From positions 1-6,011 of the forward strand of contig PLXL01000131.1 in assembly GCA_003153215.1 (NCBI GenBank): a stretch of DNA of 6,011 nucleotides, given 5' to 3'. The position numbers were made by a program, and so were the translations under genes. Origin of the DNA: Candidatus Dormiibacterota bacterium. GTDB taxonomy: Bacteria; Chloroflexota; Dormibacteria; Aeolococcales; Aeolococcaceae. The number at the start of each line of letters is the position of its first letter. The stretch's first letter is position 1. Shown piece after piece: positions 5,152-6,011 of this stretch. The notes below the pieces were generated by a model. The model did not search any database. It saw only the letters and a program-made list of their open reading frames with translations, and was not told the origin of the DNA.

Positions 5152-6011
5152 GTGGCTACCTTTCAAATCAACGGTCCGGGATCACAGGCGGGCAGCCTGG
5201 CCCGTTGGGTTGGGGCGGCATTGGGGTTGGGAGCTGCCGCCATCTTGATGACCTTTGGTGGGTTGGCTGCGTTGGCAGCAGCAACCACGGTGAATCTGGG
5301 AACGGCCACACCCTTCGCGGTCCTGGCTGCCACCACGGTTACCAACACCAGCTCCGGCCCCTCTCCCTCTACGACCATCTCTGGGGACTTGGGCGTCGAC
5401 CCGGGTTCGGCGGTCACCGGCTTCCCACCCGGACTCGTCGAGCCTCCATACAGCATCTTCACCAACGGTAGCGTCGCGCTGGGGGCCCAGAACGATCTGA
5501 CCACGGCGTACAAGGCGGCGGCGGCGGAGACCCCGACGAGCACCTCGGAGCCTGTCGACCTCAGCGGCGTCACCCTGACCTCGGGGGTGTACCAGTCGCC
5601 CTCAGATGGGTCGTTCACCATAAACGGCCCGAAGCCGCTCACGCTGCAAGGGCCGGGCGTGTTCATCTTCCAAACGGGAGCGTCACAGACCCTGGGAACC
5701 ACGCTCGGCAGCGTCGTGCTGACCGATGGGGCCTCGCCGTGCAACGTGTTCTGGCAGATTGGCAGTTCGGCAACGCTGGACGCCCCCACCTTCGTCGGAA
5801 CCGTCATGGCGTCGACCTCGATCACCGTGGGCGCTGGGGTCACGGTGGACGGACGGGTATTGGCAAGCACCGGTGATGTCACCCTCATCAGCGACACCAT
5901 CAACGCGTCAACCTGCATCTCCGGCATCCTGCCGACCCCGGCCCCCACCTCGCCGTCGGCCAGCCCGAGCGCCGCCACAGCGACCGCCACAGCGACCCCC
6001 ACAGCGACCCC
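5152..6011 (+). CDS. Secreted DUF3494 (ice-binding-like) protein, 3' end missing
   Basis: The frame opens at GTG 5152 and runs to the window end without a stop (286 full codons). Residues 1-44 form an export signal: a polar N-region, R18, a long hydrophobic run (GAALGLGAAAILM) and an Ala-rich probable cleavage area near 40-45. Residues about 48-256 match DUF3494: NLGTATPFAVLAATTVTNT, then ISGDLGVDPG, AVTGFPPG, LTTAYKAAAA, LTSGVYQS, GVFIFQ, CNVFWQIGSSATL, FVGTVMASTSIT and VDGRVLAS. The fold is a right-handed beta-solenoid with a flanking helix; characterised members bind ice crystals and help cells survive freezing or adhere to ice. C197 (in PCNVFW) and C255 (in STCISG) could form a disulfide bond outside the cell. 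After about residue 258 the sequence becomes a Pro/Thr/Ser/Ala linker that probably leads to an unseen C-terminal anchor or second domain. Ice binding is inferred from the family; some members may have other surface roles. Confidence 0.92.
   Translation, partial: MATFQINGPGSQAGSLARWVGAALGLGAAAILMTFGGLAALAAATTVNLGTATPFAVLAATTVTNTSSGPSPSTTISGDLGVDPGSAVTGFPPGLVEPPYSIFTNGSVALGAQNDLTTAYKAAAAETPTSTSEPVDLSGVTLTSGVYQSPSDGSFTINGPKPLTLQGPGVFIFQTGASQTLGTTLGSVVLTDGASPCNVFWQIGSSATLDAPTFVGTVMASTSITVGAGVTVDGRVLASTGDVTLISDTINASTCISGILPTPAPTSPSASPSAATATATATPTAT
5974..6011 (+). repeat. 12-base tandem repeats coding an Ala/Thr/Pro linker
   Basis: Units GCCACAGCGACC at 5974-5985 and 5986-5997 are identical. The third, 5998-6009, differs only at its first base (C for G), and a fourth begins at 6010. 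The repeat is in frame and gives Ala-Thr-Ala-Thr, then Pro-Thr-Ala-Thr, within the linker of the DUF3494 protein. Copy number may vary by slippage, and the window ends inside the array. Confidence 0.85.

Noticed and set aside
4048..5166. 372-codon minus-strand frame spanning the zinc-ribbon gene and spacer
   Set aside because: It is largely antisense to the zinc-ribbon gene, Arg/Gly/Pro-rich, lacks a ribosome binding site and runs in a different frame from the coding-like minus-strand frame at 4820-5101.
5163..6002. Long minus-strand frame opposite the ice-binding gene
   Set aside because: The plus strand carries a signal peptide and many DUF3494 motifs behind a good ribosome binding site; the antisense product is Val/Ala/Pro-rich low complexity.

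Overview
The window is high-GC bacterial DNA with strong G/C preference at third codon positions, tight spacing and GGAGG-type ribosome binding sites. The gene content (ClpC with a UVR-like segment, a GH3 glycosidase, a zinc-ribbon membrane protein and a DUF3494 ice-binding-type protein) fits a soil or freshwater Actinomycetota- or Chloroflexota-like organism. The sequence alone does not fix the phylum. No tRNA, rRNA, CRISPR array or insertion sequence was seen.

Layout: (1) 1-1623 (+) is the C-terminal two thirds of a ClpC-type AAA+ unfoldase, cut by the window edge. (2) About 1640-3790 (+) is a glycoside hydrolase family 3 enzyme. It begins almost directly behind clpC, and no canonical start codon lies where the family's N-terminus and the ribosome binding site predict one. 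(3) 3874-4665 (+) is a 263-residue protein with an N-terminal four-cysteine zinc ribbon and two C-terminal membrane helices (DUF4190-like). (4) 4666-5151 is a spacer of about 490 bases. It holds several GC-rich inverted repeats and a minus-strand open frame (4820-5101) with coding-like composition but no recognisable family. (5) 5152 to the window end (+) is a secreted DUF3494 ice-binding-like protein starting at GTG. It is still open at the end of the window, where it enters a Ser/Thr/Pro/Ala-rich linker encoded by 12-base tandem repeats.

The genes do not form an obvious single system. clpC and the GH3 gene may be co-transcribed because they are about 16 bases apart. The zinc-ribbon gene follows after an 83-base gap, and the ice-binding gene after a long spacer. 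The most notable points are the GH3 start (a possible ATC initiation codon), the ice-binding-like exported protein, and the unexplained minus-strand frame between the last two plus-strand genes. I found no convincing evidence of a new defence or mobile system.
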